Positions 42,481 to 55,029 of a DNA stretch of 64,000 nucleotides are shown here, piece by piece. This DNA comes from Gnetum montanum. Its lineage: Eukaryota; Streptophyta; Gnetopsida; Gnetales; Gnetaceae. The stretch lies in the NCBI GenBank assembly GCA_015680685.1, contig MNCI01001848.1, forward strand, positions 142,980-206,979, in the 5' to 3' direction. Positions within the stretch are counted from its first letter, which is position 1, and each line of letters opens with the position of its first letter. Both the position numbers and the translations under genes were made by a program. Below the pieces are notes generated by a model. The model made no database searches and was not told the origin of the DNA. It was given only the letters and a program-made list of their open reading frames with translations.

Positions 42481-44420
42481 GACTAGCTTATTATGACACC
42501 TTGATAATGAAAGGTTTCTTTGTTATTGTCGTTGGTGCATCATGCCAGTTTAACGTCTTAGCGGACGACTGTGGTGGTACTTTCACCACAAAGGATGTCG
42601 TTGGTGCTTGAGATTGTGTTGAATCTTGCCAGTTTAACGTCTTAGTGAACGTGTGAGGTGATGGTACCTTGACCATGAAAGGTGTCGTTGGTGCTCTAGG
42701 TGGCACCTTGATGATGATGGGAGGCCCCTTGCTCGTGGAGGCGGAGGGGATTGTTGTCTTTTTGAAAGACACATGGATCACAAAAGGTTGGCTCATAAGT
42801 TTAGGCTTACTATCTATGCTAATGGAGTTTATGACATAGGAGGCATTGTCTATGCTGTGTTGATTTAGGTTGTTGACGTTGAGTTGGCCTTGCTCTATCA
42901 TTGCTTGTAGATCATCCTGTAACACATAGTAGGTGTCAGTGTTATGACCAGACATCTGGTGGTAGTGATAGAATTGGTCCAACTTGAAATGTCGTGGGAC
43001 CGGGGGCTCGTTTGGTGCTACTAAGGTGGGGTTCCTTAGTAGCTTGCAGTACCTATCATGTCGACGGCAAGCGTTCTCCACTACGTGTTTGTATTGGATT
43101 TGCCCAGCTTTAAGGAGTTGCTCTAGTAGTTCAGAAGGTTGCACAGGTATTGATGTGTACTTAGAGCGATCCTTGCATTGAAAGTTGGTCCTTGGGGTGG
43201 CTCCTGTTGTTGTAGGTGGGTTGGTACTAGTGTTTGTTGTTTTTGTGCTTGTGGCTAGAGTTTCCGTTGTTGTTTGTCATTTGGCAACGTGTTGGTTCTT
43301 GTAAGCCACATAGGTAGGATCATTACTAGCTTGTGCAGCTTGTTCAATGTTCTTGATCTGTGTGAAGGCTTGGCTCAACATTTGAGTGCTTAGGTAGTAC
43401 AATTTTGACTTAACAAAGTCATTCACAGCTCCCTTCAGAATTGTAAGCAAATACATTTCAGGGATGGGCTCATGAAGTTCATTAAGGGTTGCACTCCATC
43501 ATTGGATGAACTTCTACATAGGCTCAAGTGGTACTTGTTTCACCTGTATCACGGTGTCTAGTGTTACTTTAGGTTTTAGGTTATATTTAAACCTAGTAAC
43601 AAATTGGTGTAGCAGATCTTCCAAAGAGGATATGGAGTTATGAGGTAAGGCTTGGTACCAGTCTAAGGCTACACCCACTAAGGACATAGCAAACACATGC
43701 AAGATTGCATGGGGCCAAGCGTGAAGCAATAGAGTTTCTGATTGAAACGTGACTACGTGAGCATTTGGGTCTCCCTTCCCATTATACTTGGTTAACTGTG
43801 GGAGTGTGATTCCCTTGGGTAAAGCTAATGGTGGCACTGAAGAGCTAATTGGATCATCTTGGTAGAAGTCTAGTACTTTAACTGCTTCGGTGTTGGTGGC
43901 TTTGAGGTGCTTTAACTCATCAGCTAACATTCGCATCCATTGTTTTGCTTTTGCCCACTCTTGAATGGTAGGCAAATTAGTTGGTTGGGGAGATTGTGTC
44001 ATCAATTGCTGTTGTGGAGCAACGTTTGGAGTTGGGATTGTAGGGTGTGATGTGCGAAAGTAAGTGGGTTGTTGAACAAGGGGTGTGGTTCCTTGTCTAG
44101 CCACTAACTGTGGGGCGATACCCTGAATGTGTGGAGCTGATGTAACAAAAGTGGCCCCATGCATTTGCATTGGCGGCATGTACTGGGTGGATGTGGATGT
44201 GGGTAGTCCATGTCGGGACACCGGTGCTTGTGTGCTCGTTAACACTTAGTGAGGGGCCATCTGTCCCACGTGAGGGTGGAATGATGGGTTCACATAGGCA
44301 TGGGGGCTGAGGGTGTGGTATGAATCCTCAGGTTCAGATTGTGCCTCAAAGTCATCTACATCATGTTGGTTTTGGGGCTCCTCAATGGGTTGCCTTGAGT
44401 TTTGGCTCCTTGCCAAAAGG
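42481..44420 (-). pseudogene. gag: Element E gag
   Basis: Open pieces 43514-44245 and 42491-43144 are nearly continuous. The first holds the capsid-like core LPQLTKYNGKGDPNAHVVTF (about 43758-43817), then MSLVGVALDWYQALP and SISSLEDLLHQFVTRFKYN, the gag pattern of plant gypsy elements. The second has a degenerate knuckle-like YHYHQMSGHNTDTYYVL followed by DDLQAMIEQGQ, as in related gags, then a repetitive tail: units of the form APTTxFVVKVPP ... AKTLNWHD. Breaks near 43510 and 43260. It is not similar to the gag of A/B/D/G. Confidence 0.88.
42490..42720 (-). repeat. Peptide/DNA repeats in the gag tail of E
   Basis: Two clear and one partial unit. The DNA word 'gccagtttaacgtcttag(c/t)g' is repeated at 42545 and 42628, and the peptides FxVKVPP and KTLNWxD recur. 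Related words appear again downstream at 40788-41030. Confidence 0.75.
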
Positions 44421-45448
44421 AGCTAAGACATGAGTTGGTGGTGAGGCTTAAAAAGGGGGATGATGTCATATACAGAGGGGATGAATTCATGACCTCCCAT
44501 GTATATGCGCTCAAAGTTTTGTTTTGCCTCCTATTCTATGGTGTCAAGAGGAAGGTTGGCCTGAATCTTCACATAGATAAAGTTGTATTGTTCTTGTGTG
44601 AGGATTACAAAGGTGCATGCGTTAGAGGTCTGAGATGACCTCATGGTGATGTGTGATGGGGTAGCATACAGGTTGACTAACAAGTGTCGAGTGTGTTTCG
44701 GGCTAAGTGTGCAATGTGACTAGACTGCAACGTGTGCAACATGACTAACTGTCCATGAAAATTATCAGCATGTGAAAGCTAAGTATAAAGCTCTCCTAAG
44801 TGTCCAGCATGTGAACACTAAAAATGTTTCTAAGTGTCCAGCGTGTGAATACTAAAAATTTTTCTAAGTATCCAGTGTGTGAACACTGAAAATTTTTCTA
44901 AGTGTCCAGAGTGTGAACACTGAAAATTTTTCTAAGTGTCTAGCATGTAAACGCTGAAAATTTTTCTAAGTGTTGTCAACGTGTACAGCATAAATAGGAG
45001 AAAAATTTTCTAAGTGTTGGAAAAGCGTGTATAGTGTAAACGGGTGAAAATTTGGCTAAGTATAAAATTATCAATAGCGTACTCAGCGTATAACCCTGTA
45101 TTCTCAACGTGTGAGGGTTATACACAGCGTGTGAACTAGGTTCACAGTGTACAGATTACTCTCACAGTGTACAGGAACTATTGTCAGTGTACAGGCACTG
45201 TTGTCAACATACAAAAACTAGTCACAGCGCGTGAACTGGGTTCACAGCATACAAAATACTACAACATGTAGATCTAGTTGAAGAGGGTGTAGATCCAAAT
45301 GAGGAAAACTCAAATATAGAGCTAATGAAGGTAGATCTGATGGAACCGAGAGTAGATCCGAGATCGTGTGGAGTAGATCTACAAGGTGGTGTAGCAGATT
45401 TGACAAGATCAGGCCTGGATCGAAGTAGATCTAAGAAATGATGAAGAA
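44421..45448 (-). other. Element E 5' leader with repeats
   Basis: Between PBS and gag. It holds the 34-bp tandem array (44796-44965, degenerate to 45064) and shorter repeats around 'cacagtgtacagg' (45120-45255). A + strand open frame at 44402-44638 is a shadow of gag and leader. Confidence 0.7.
44796..44965. repeat. 34-bp tandem array, five units
   Basis: Five 34-bp units starting CTAAGTGTCCAGCGTGTGAA and ending in AAAATTTTT. Two or three more degenerate units continue to about 45064. Confidence 0.92.
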
Positions 45449-45468
45449 GGTCCCTCCTTCTAGCGCCA
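45449..45468 (-). other. Element E primer binding site
   Basis: On the - strand, five bases after the LTR end, TGGCGCTAGAAGGAGGGACC begins with TGG, as a primer site must (pairing with the CCA tail of a tRNA). It is a PBS of a type known in plant gypsy elements, different from the tRNA-Asp site in A/B/G. I cannot name the tRNA with confidence. Confidence 0.6.
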
Positions 45469-45473
45469 AAAAC

Positions 45474-47101
45474 TGTACTGTCTGAAATCGTTGGTGTTGG
45501 GCTGGAATGTTATGGGCATCGAAAGATTCATAGACAAGCATAGCCAAACCTGCCTCCGCTTAAGGGCAAGCTGGAAACAGACGAAGGTATAGTGCCTTGG
45601 ATGGTCTGCATGTGAATCAAACAAGGACTTCCCCAACGTTTGCCGCTACAACACGTTGGGTTATATGTAAACTACAACTAAATGTAAACTAGTATGAAAC
45701 GTATAGAAAATGTAAACATGCGTAAACATAGAAAATGATGTAAACTGTAACGAAATTTGGCTAAATGTATCAAATGTATTGAAAAAGAATGTGTACAAAG
45801 CACCGGTCTATATGCAGTTGTGGATCTACATAAGGTGGACATATAGCCCAGGTTGATAAGGATGGATGATGACAACTGCTGGAAATTTCTGTAGGCATAG
45901 CGTGAATGCTATATGCTCAGCGTGTAGGATGTATGCCCAGCGTGTGAGATCTATGCTTCAATTTCTTGAGTGTCCCATGATTCCAATTTTTTTGTCTCCC
46001 TTTTTGTCTGAATTTCTTCCCCCATGATCTAGTGAAAAATCAGGGTTTTTATGAGATCTTGGGCGTTAGATTCAGATCTGGAGTGGTATGAATGGTTGTT
46101 GGTGAGAACATTTTAGGTCGGATGACATGTGGCTACTTTGCCCAAGTGTAGAGAATATTACAATTGTACAGCATGTTGCATGCTAGAGTCTTGCATGCCA
46201 GCATGCTGCATGCTGGACATATGAACCTAGCGTACAGACTTGACCTCAGCGTACAGACTCAGCATCAACCTCAGCATACACCAAAATGTACCCGGTATAC
46301 ACACATCAAAATGCTTCATTTTAAGGTCAAAACTTGATTTTCAAGTGCTTGTGAGCTACTGGGGACCTTGGGGAAGGTCCTTGGGGGTCTAGATGCTCAA
46401 TTCTAGCATGTTTTGATTCATTTTTGGGACCCCAAAAGTTGTTGCATGCTGGCTGCACGTTGGGTGTGTACGCTGGGCGTGCAGGAATGAAAGACCATCA
46501 TTTGGAGCCCAAAATTTGGTTTTCAAGTGCTTGAGAGCTACTGGGGACCTTGGGGAAGGTCCTAGGGGGTCCAGACACTCAATTCTGGCATGTTTTGACT
46601 CATTTTTGGGGTCCAAAAGTTGCTACATGCTGGCTGCACGCTGGGCGTGTAGGAATGAAAGACCATCATTTGGAGCCCAAAATTTGATTTTTAGGTGCCT
46701 GAGAGCTACTGGGGACCTTGGTGAAGGTTTTGGAGGTCCAAACACTCAATTCTGGCATGTTTTGACTCATTTTTGGGGTCCAAAAGTTGTTGCACGCTGG
46801 CTGCATGCTGAGCTGCATGCTGAGCTGCACGCGGGCTGCACGTTGAGCTGCACGCTGGGCGTGCAGGTCTATGTGCAAGAAGTATACTTAGTCAAGGCTA
46901 AGTGTTTTGAGTTTGAAACTTGCAGTTCTTGTTGCCAGATGTTGGTGTTGTCTCTAATGGATCTCAGGGAACTTTTACTTGCTTGATTTGACTCCATTTG
47001 ATGTTGTTTTTGAGGCTTTCAAGCTTGGTCATGCTGAGGACCAACATGACTTAGCTCAATTTCTGTCTACAAGTGTTAGCCAAAAATTTTGTGGTGTTTC
47101 A
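45474..47101 (-). repeat. Element E 5' LTR (right copy)
   Basis: 1628 bp. It aligns with 38009-39663 end to end. Differences are mainly in repeat copy number: three 15-bp units instead of eight, and a longer CACGCTGG block. Confidence 0.9.
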
Positions 47102-47352
47102 TTCATCATTCTTTATTCTTAGACAACTTAGAACATCAAACACAAAAATGATAAAAATCATATGCCTTAGTTATACTTAACCATACCCTTGTACTCACAA
47201 GTGTAACTAGGAAGACAACAATTACAACAATTAGTTTCACCTCCCAGAACCAATGTACTTAGAAGACTATAAGTTTGCAAAATTTGACCACATCATGCGT
47301 GAATGCTTAGTGATTTGTATTGTTGGGCATAGGGTCTACTTGCTGCTCATCA
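47102..47352 (+). repeat. Element B 3' LTR, right part
   Basis: It resumes with TTCAT and continues 'cattctttattcttag' as in the 5' LTR at 16213. It ends CTGCTCATCA, followed by AGTAC, the TSD of B. Confidence 0.9.
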
Positions 47353-47357
47353 AGTAC

Positions 47358-48600
47358 TCCTTTGCTTTTGTACTCTAGATTTCTATTTTTAATATATATA
47401 TATATATTGGATCCAACATTCTCCACAATAATAGTGCTTGATGTTGTGGACATGTGGAGTTGATGCATAGCTAAATCTCCAAAAGCTAAATAAGTAGGTC
47501 CTTCTCTTATTAGTCTCTTGGATAAAATGCCCTTGCTTAACTATTTTACAGGGTATTCATGAATACTTAGATAATCAAATATTGATCAAGTCCATGTTCT
47601 AGTAGTTACATAACTATTGTCACTAGGATCTTGCACTTTATTACACAAAAACATTAGTTGCAAAATGAAGCATAGTGGCAAGTTTTCTTACCATATTTGT
47701 AATAGGTTCCTCATGTTAGGTGTGGTTAAAATGGCCATCATACCTGTCCATCCAAGTTTCAAACCAAATTCATACCATTACTAGTGACATTGTGTTATGT
47801 CATACAAGGCCAATCACCATGCGACAAACCATAATCATATGAAAATACCATCACTCAACAAATGAAAATTAGGAAATATGCATTAAGTGCATAGCATAAT
47901 TAAGTAATTAGAAACATTGTGAGGTATGGATCTTGGCCATTGGTTAGAGGGATGCCTTTAAGCATAGATCACATGTCTTTCTAGTGGTACTCCAAATATG
48001 ATTTTTCATATGTTAATTAATTAATTATGTATTTAGTTTCTTATTCTTACTAGAGGACTATCTTCAAGCATGGGTTAGATCTCTTTCCAGTGTCATGGCA
48101 AGGTAACAACTTTTATAGAGTAGATATTTCCCAAATTATTAGAACATGAGTGATAGTTTATCCAAATGGAGTGGTAGGACTCATAGAGAAAGTCTAAAGA
48201 ATCAATAAATTGACTTGATGTTAGACCCATTTCAAATCCCTATTGGTCCTTTTCCCTTTTGTTATTAAGGCATAATAATCATGGGATCATTTTTAATTTT
48301 TTTGTTATAAGAATCATATTTTTCTCATGTAAGGACTATTTATTTATAAAGATGGAGAGATGAATGATGTGATATCTCTATTTTCACACAATTATTCATA
48401 TGATTCCATAATATTACATGACATAATGCAAATAACAAAGTTGGATTTTACACACAAGATATAACTTATTAAAGAAAATTTTAAAATAATTTATAGAAAT
48501 TCAAAAGTTATAGAAGAAATTAGAAAATATGAAGAAATCAAAAATATATGAAGAATTATAAAATGAAAAATAACAATAAAATATTTAAGAAATTATAGAA
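47358..48600 (-). other. Element G post-pol spacer
   Basis: AT-rich non-coding sequence with a (TA) run at 47393-47408. No ORF or recognised gene. The left part (47358 to about 47900) may not belong to G. Confidence 0.5.
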
Positions 48601-48639
48601 TTAAAAAAAATTATAAAACAAAAGTGCATAAAAATGATA

Positions 48640-49850
48640 CTTAGCTTAGTTCAAATGACAAACCTCCTCTAATGATTGAGTTTTAAGGAGAAGATGCAAA
48701 AGATGGACTTTGGAATAGCATTATTAGAGGTATTAAAGGCATTATTCCTACAAGGCTCATGGAATGACGTTATTTATTGGATGTTGACAAGAATAGACCT
48801 TTGTGGATTTGAAGTATGGTAAATCTATAAGATATAAGAACTATAGACTACATCAATTATGTAAGGTCTTTTCTAAAGTATTTGAAATTTAGTACTTTGA
48901 TGTATGTGATCTAGTTTATAATAAAGGAGTTTATCTCTTGGTTGAAGATCCAAGCATTTAAATTTTAGGTCATGTCTCATCTTGTTGTAAACTTTATGAA
49001 CTTCATTATGCATAAGGACTATAATTCTATTTTTACTTACCATATTTAGATTCTTCAATGTCACTTGTATTAAGGTAAGATACTAAGTTCAAGTCACAAG
49101 TGATGTTAAGTATACAAAGTTTAGTTTGGATAAGTAATTTAGGTAATTTTCCCTACATTAGCTCATACTAGATGTAACCAATAGGAAGTTTCCATGTTGA
49201 TTTATAACCTTATAAAGAATCATTAAGTTTGGTGCCTCTATTTCTTCTATATTAACTAACTTTGCATGTTAGTATTCTATTTATTTCTTGGTTAGTGGCT
49301 TTAGCTTATCTATTTACTTGGGGGTGATATGGTATTGTTTACTTATGTTCTACCTATAAGTGTTGTGTTAACTTCTTGAAAGCTAGCCTAGTGAAATGAG
49401 TTTCATTGTTAGATATAAGTGCACAAGGCACTTCAAATCTATTTATCATGTCCTACTAAAATAGTTTAACAATAGTTGTTGCAACGTAATCAGTTATCCT
49501 AGTTTCTTTGACCTACTTTGTACAATAATTCAAGACCATGATAATGTATGATTTATCATTCAAAAAATAGGTGATGAACCCATGGAATCAATCTATTATA
49601 GATCAAAAGACTCTAGTAGTTATATCCATTATTATGGTCCTACAAATTGTTTTGATACCCTACCATCTCTTTGAGAATTCTTATAGGACTTAGCAAATTG
49701 ATGTACATCATGGAAGAGAGTTAGCTAGAAGAATTTGATGATGATCACTTTCATAGCAATTCACTCTTCCAAATAATGACCACCACATGTTCCTTCATGA
49801 ACATCTTAAAGAACTCTCAACTAGTTCTTATTAGACACATACCATCGCAC
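48640..49850 (-). pseudogene. Element G integrase
   Basis: Open piece 48873-49064 gives NRIIVLMHNEVHKVYNKMRH and LQPRDKLLYYKLDHIHQSTK, the C-terminal part of integrase as in X and B. Further upstream (49350-49560) lies the core: IIMVLNYCTK (first Asp is Asn), ISNNETHF (second Asp is Asn), and a broken NGQ(V)E segment. All catalytic acids except possibly one are lost. Confidence 0.8.
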
Positions 49851-51560
49851 TAGCACATTAGCATAGATTTTGTAGAGATTTTCATCTATTTCCATGAAGT
49901 ATTTAGCCTAGTGTAGGAATTGTTAGGTCTTAAACTTATTTCATTTAAAAGGAATCTTGTACTTCTTCAAGTACATAAGATCTTTAATATACCATGAAGT
50001 ATTCATTATTCAAGATACTTTAGTAGCCTTTACAAATAAAGGCTAATCAAGGAATTCATTTGATAAGGTCTTTTTATTAAGCATATTAATTCTCTTTAAT
50101 CTAGATAGATGGTATACAATAATATTTTTAGATTTTTTCTTATTTATCATTGCAATGTTAAATTCTAGTAGTATCATAAGTCACCTAATGATTCAAGGGC
50201 TCACCATTAGTTTATTCATGAGGAACTAGATTGCATTATGATTTGTGTTCATAAAGATAGGATATTCAAGACCATAGTGCCTAAACTTCTCAAGAGCATA
50301 TACCACCACCATCAATTTATTCTTTTTTTGTGATGTAATTTAACTATGTACTAGTGATACTTCTATGCATATAATGGATGTAATATGGATACTTTCAACC
50401 ATCCATTTGCATGAGCATAGCCCCTAATGCATAATTGGATACATCCACCATAATGTGAAATGGTTTGGACTAGTCAAGTGCTTACAAAATTGGAGTCTCC
50501 ACAAGCTTCTATTTGAGAAGCTCAAATGTCTTCTCACAATCTTTTGTCTAGTTAAAGGGTGCATTCTTTTTTATAAGCTATACCAATGATTTGATAATCT
50601 TAAAAAATATTTCAATGAAGTGCCAATAATACCCTATATGTTCAATTAATGACCTCCCATTCTTCACTGTTTGAGGTCTCTATGTATTTTCTTGGATGAC
50701 CTTGATCTTCTTGAAGTTAACCTCAATGTTTTTTTTTTCTAAAATTCTATGCCCTAAGACTATGCCTTCCTATATCACAAGGTGGCTCCTCTACTAGTTT
50801 AGATTTAGATTTATCTTTCACACCTCTTTAACACTTATTTTAATTAGTCCAAGTCTTGCTCAAAGTTAGAGCCATAGGTAGAGAAATTATCCATGAAGAT
50901 TTCAATACCATTCCTAACCTACTTCTTAAATATTGTTAATATTAAATGCTAGAAGGTAGTAGGCACATTGCACAAGCCAAAGAACAATTTATTATATGCA
51001 AAAATCCCATAGAAAATTGTGAATGTTATCTTGGCTTTGTCCTCTATTATAATTTGGATTTGGTTATAGTCACTATAATTGTCCAAGAAATTGTACTACC
51101 TATGACCCAAAATTTTCTCAAGAACCTAATCAACAAATGGTAATGGAAAATGAGCGTTAAACATTGTCATGTTTAGTAGTCTCAAATTGATGTAGATTCA
51201 CCATTGGTCTTCTTTATTTGACATAATCACTAGTGGATTTACCAATTTACTGTTTACAATAGGAAAGATGAATCTAGCTTTTAGGAACTTTTCAATTTTA
51301 TTTTTAACTATTGATTTTAATTTTGGATTCAACCTACATTGTCGTTGGTTCTTGGGCTTTATTTTAGGATCTATGTATATGCTATGTTAGCATACACATG
51401 GATCAATTTCAATGATCTTATCATAATATCATACAAATGTTGTTGACCATTTTTTTAAAACTTCAAGTAGTTGTTTCTTATATTCCTTTATTAGCTCTAC
51501 ATTAATGATTATTGGCTTACAATTCTAAAGAAAACATATTCTAGTAATTTTGATAATGTC
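49851..51560 (-). pseudogene. Element G reverse transcriptase and RNase H
   Basis: RNase H: KKNKLMVVVYALEKFRHYGL followed by NTNHNAI (about 50215-50330). RT: the catalytic segment reads IFMDNFSTYG (50875-50905), with the second Asp changed to Asn, followed upstream by other RT blocks to about 51500. Many stops. The + strand open frame 50946-51143 is a shadow. Confidence 0.75.
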
Positions 51561-52960
51561 TTTAGTTCTATTGGGTCCAAAACTAGTTCTTCTAGAATCT
51601 CCAACTCCTCCCAATCAATATCTTTTTAAACTTATACTTATGTAACTTAGGAGACTTTCTACTTCATTTGTTCCATCTTATCCAAATCCTCAACATATCA
51701 GCTAGTAAATTCTTTTGTTGGTTTCATGAAGATTGCAAATTTATAGCTTTCATGAATTATTAACCACTATGTGATTTCTTGCCTAGTGGTTGTTGCATAT
51801 AGATATCTATGAACACATAATGATTCTTTACATGGTATGCATATTGCGATGGCTCTTCATCTAACTACCAAAATTTTCTACTTGTAGTTGCACCCTATGT
51901 TACTATATGTGATGCATGAAACTTTCTTATTCTCAACTTGCTCATGTTCATTTTCCTTGTAGATCTTGAAGGCTTTATTTTTAATTCTTAGCTTGGTATT
52001 AGTAGTACTTAACTAAACTCTTCCAATAATGATAGAAAATTCTCCCTTATAGTTTTTCACATGGGTTACAGGAAAATCAACAAGATATGACCAAAAACTA
52101 ACGGTGATCATAATTTCTTCTATCAATTTCAAAGGCACAATGATGGATTAGTCTTTAAGCTATAATCTAATGTTACACGTCTTCAATAGTGGTAGGTTTT
52201 AAGCTTTATACATTTGTTAAGAGATCAAATTCACCCTAGAGCCTAAGTCAAATAGAGCTTTGCAAGGTGTGTTTTCTACAATCTATAAATAAATGAGATG
52301 ACTTTTAAGATCAATTTTTTTCCTTGAAAGATTTCCTACTTTAATATAGTTAGTCACAATATGGATTAACATGATGATTTGTACATGGTTATTTTGGTTA
52401 CATGTAGCTCTTCTATGATTTAGAAGATTGTACATATGGAGTTCATGATAACAAATTCTTGCATAGGTTTAGATAGGTTGACAGAAGAATGGCAGCTTAT
52501 GGAACTTACAATTGGAACCATTTAAGTTTTCATCCAACTACATATTTACACCTTGCATAGAATTTCATTGATATGGTTATGGAGGAATTTCACCTTGCAT
52601 CAATGGAGTAGGTGGTAAAGGATTAGGAACATATGGTTAAGAGTGTTGATGAGAATGAGAGGTGTATAAGGAAGATTTAGTTCATGGAGTAAAATTTTTG
52701 TGGTACTTTGGAGGGTAGTAATGATAAGCAGGAGCATGGATAGTAGAGATACCTAGTGACATAAGATGCTAGAAATAATACCCATAAAGATTAGGTTATC
52801 TAAAGGGATACTACTACCTTATTAGTGGCATTCTTTGTGATTGTTAATTTTGTTGCTATTGTTAATAATATTCATGATGTTGTAGTTGGAACTCATTAGA
52901 TTAATATTATTATTAATGATAGGGTTTCCTATATTTTCCTTAAGGGTAAGGTTACCTTTT
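51561..52960 (-). pseudogene. Element G protease and linker
   Basis: Frames are badly broken, but the order is that of B. A region corresponding to the protease spans about 51950-52300, with 'ctatttgacttaggctctagggtgaattt' on the - strand giving LFDLGSRVNL, again a mutated D-S/T-G, near 52226-52256. A Tyr/Pro/Asn-rich linker follows to about 52960. Confidence 0.6.
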
Positions 52961-54900
52961 GGGCATTTGCCTCTCAATGAATTTCAAATTTAAGGCATAA
53001 GCTCTAGACTCTTGAAGATGTGAAATCATACGATAATAGCCCTTAGAGTGTTTGTTTTGGTAGATGTTATAACCATTGTCATTAAAATGTGAGTTTGCAA
53101 CCTTTTCAACTATAGCTACTTTCCCTTTCCACTAGTAGTAGTTTTTTCCTATGTCTATTTTCTTTCTCGTATTCTTGTCTCTAGCTCTACCTTGCTTTGC
53201 TTTCTCCTCCATAATTTTTAGTGTAAATTAAGACTTTTCATCAATTGAGTCTCATATTTTATCAATATTAGCCATAATTTTAGTAATTAAATTTTAGATT
53301 AGTTAAGTTTTTTGTTAAACCATCTCTTTTAATGATGCCTGCTCTTTTGTTTTACAAAGATGAACCTTCTTCTTATAGAGAGATGGATCCCTATTATACT
53401 CCTTAGAGATCTCTTATTTTTAAGTTCTTGTTCCTCTCTCACCACTTAATTAATCAAACATTGGATCCAATGGACCCTTGTCTTTGAAAGTCTCCCTTAG
53501 GTAGAGACTCCAAGAGTATCTCTAGTTTTGTTCCTTAGTCCATCTATGATATGGCTTAGCTATTCTCATTAATAAAGGCCATGGCCTAAACATCTATGCA
53601 ACAAAGAGTAATATCTGTCAAAGGCTACATTAAGGAATTTATGGTCATCCTACTTCCACCCTTGAATCTACTTCTTCTAGTTAGATACTTTGAAGTATGT
53701 TTGATATTTTCCATTAGATAATTCTAGCATTCTACTCCATTGACTAATAGATTTTAGTTCCAATGATTAGTCCTATTTTTTTACTTGATAAGTATCCTTA
53801 GGAATAGCTTTGACTTCTACCATTCATTTTCAATGTTATACAAGAAAGAGGCATCATGAAAGGCTTGTAAATGATGTTGCAGATTAACATTTTATTCTTC
53901 TTTAAAATTAAGAACATTGTTCATATGCAACTATTTGATTCGGTTATGTCTCTAATGCCTAGTTGAAATGTATACAACCTTCTAAATGTTGATCATACTT
54001 TTGGTAGTAATGAGGAAATCATCATGATCATCTCTTTCATCATTATTTGTATCATGACCATGTCCCTTTTGGTATTACCTCCTATGTCTTATTTCATGTT
54101 TTTGTCTTATCTCTTAGTTAGCTCCATCATCTCTACCTTCACCTCTATGATGGTCTCTTTGATAATTTTCACAAGATCATCTACCATTTTCCTTTCTTCC
54201 TTAATCATACTTATCCTCATTAGAGCTTAACAATGATGATGATGATGGAAAACTAGTAGAGCCATGTTGGCTTGCTTTCCTCCCATGACTCCTTTGGTTA
54301 TATCTAGATGTCCTATTAGAAAAACTAGGCCCAGAGGTCCTTCTTGTATTATGTCATACTATTTCATTTTCTTGGTTACTTGCCAAGACCAAATGTAACC
54401 ATGGATTTGTCATGTCATCCACATTGAAAAAGAAAAAGTTTTGATGATGTGATCTACTAGATTAATAATTTGTGTTCTTTTTTTATTGTGATGTAAGTAG
54501 AATGGTAGCCTCTTCCCCTTGGTAACTTCATGGCATGCATCCATGAAATGATATTTTCATAATGAGGCTTTAGTGGCCTTATAGAATGTGGAAATTTGAT
54601 TAGTCACCTTATAATCACTAGCAACAACTTTATGTCTAACTCTCATGAATGCTACCATAAGCATTGATGGAATTGAGCAATCAGATGGTAACCCAATGTT
54701 GCCTTCTAGGTTCCTCCATCACATTTGAACATCCTAATGAAGGGTGAAGGTAAAGTCCAAATAGAAAGAATTTAAATCTTGGTAGAAAACCCTAACTTGA
54801 TGGGGTACATCATCCTTACTTTAACCAATTTTGTCATATCTCCTTGTAGAATTATCAACAGGTGAGGAATCAACCTTACAAGATGAAGATATTTTGGATG
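52961..54900 (-). pseudogene. gag: Element G gag
   Basis: Recognised by order rather than by an open frame: LHMNNVLNFKEE-like and HLQAFHDASF (about 53830-53930), ENEW and KSKLFLRILIK (about 53760-53800), GGSRM for the GWKQ block (about 53640), and a His/Asp/Arg-rich region at 54000-54420 as in B 17090-17330. The + strand open frame 54024-54230 is the shadow of this region. Confidence 0.65.
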
Positions 54901-55010
54901 ATTTTGTATGTGTGAGTGTGCTAAATAAAATAGTATTATTTTTATGAGATAAATTCTTAAGTCCTAACAATAATCATAAATGATTCTAACTATCTAGTCA
55001 CTAACATTAA

Positions 55011-55028
55011 TCCCCTACAATGGTGCAA
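55011..55028 (-). other. Element G primer binding site
   Basis: On the - strand, TTGCACCATTGTAGGGGA follows the LTR end with one base between. It matches the tRNA-Asp complement at 13 of 18 positions. Confidence 0.65.
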
Positions 55029-55029
55029 A

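Larger units (their letters stand above)
38009..47101 (-). mobile_element. Element E: unrelated gypsy-type element with gag-protease only, TSD TTCAT
   Basis: Two 1.6-kb direct LTRs (38009-39663 and 45474-47101) are bounded by exact TTCAT (38004-38008 and 47102-47106). Orientation is - strand. A primer-site-like TGGCGCTAGAAGGAGGGACC lies next to the right LTR and a polypurine AAAGAGGGG next to the left one. Gag and a protease remnant read on the - strand. No RT, RNase H or integrase is found, and about 1.5 kb before the 3' LTR is non-coding. The LTRs are nearly alike and TSDs exact, so E is the youngest insertion in this cluster. It depended on another element for its enzymes. Confidence 0.9.
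15591..47352 (+). mobile_element. Element B: full-length Athila-like Ty3/gypsy element, split by three insertions
   Basis: The ends TAATGAAG ... GCTCATCA are flanked by an exact TSD, AGTAC (15586-15590 and 47353-47357). The inner order is 5' LTR, tRNA-Asp-type PBS, gag, protease, RT, RNase H, integrase, spacer, internal promoter, leader intron, ORF3, PPT, 3' LTR. Subtracting C2, D and E with their TSDs leaves about 13.15 kb, a normal size for an Athila-class element. C2 and D both landed in gag and E in the 3' LTR. In each case the interrupted sequence resumes exactly after the 5-bp duplication. All coding parts carry stops, so B is dead. Confidence 0.9.

Noticed and set aside
47390-47410. 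(TA)n run
   Set aside because: Short simple repeat with no further context.
54024-54230. 68-codon hydrophobic ORF resembling a membrane protein
   Set aside because: Opposite strand of the Asp/Arg/Lys-rich part of the gag of G; reverse reading of such codons gives Ile/Ser/Leu.
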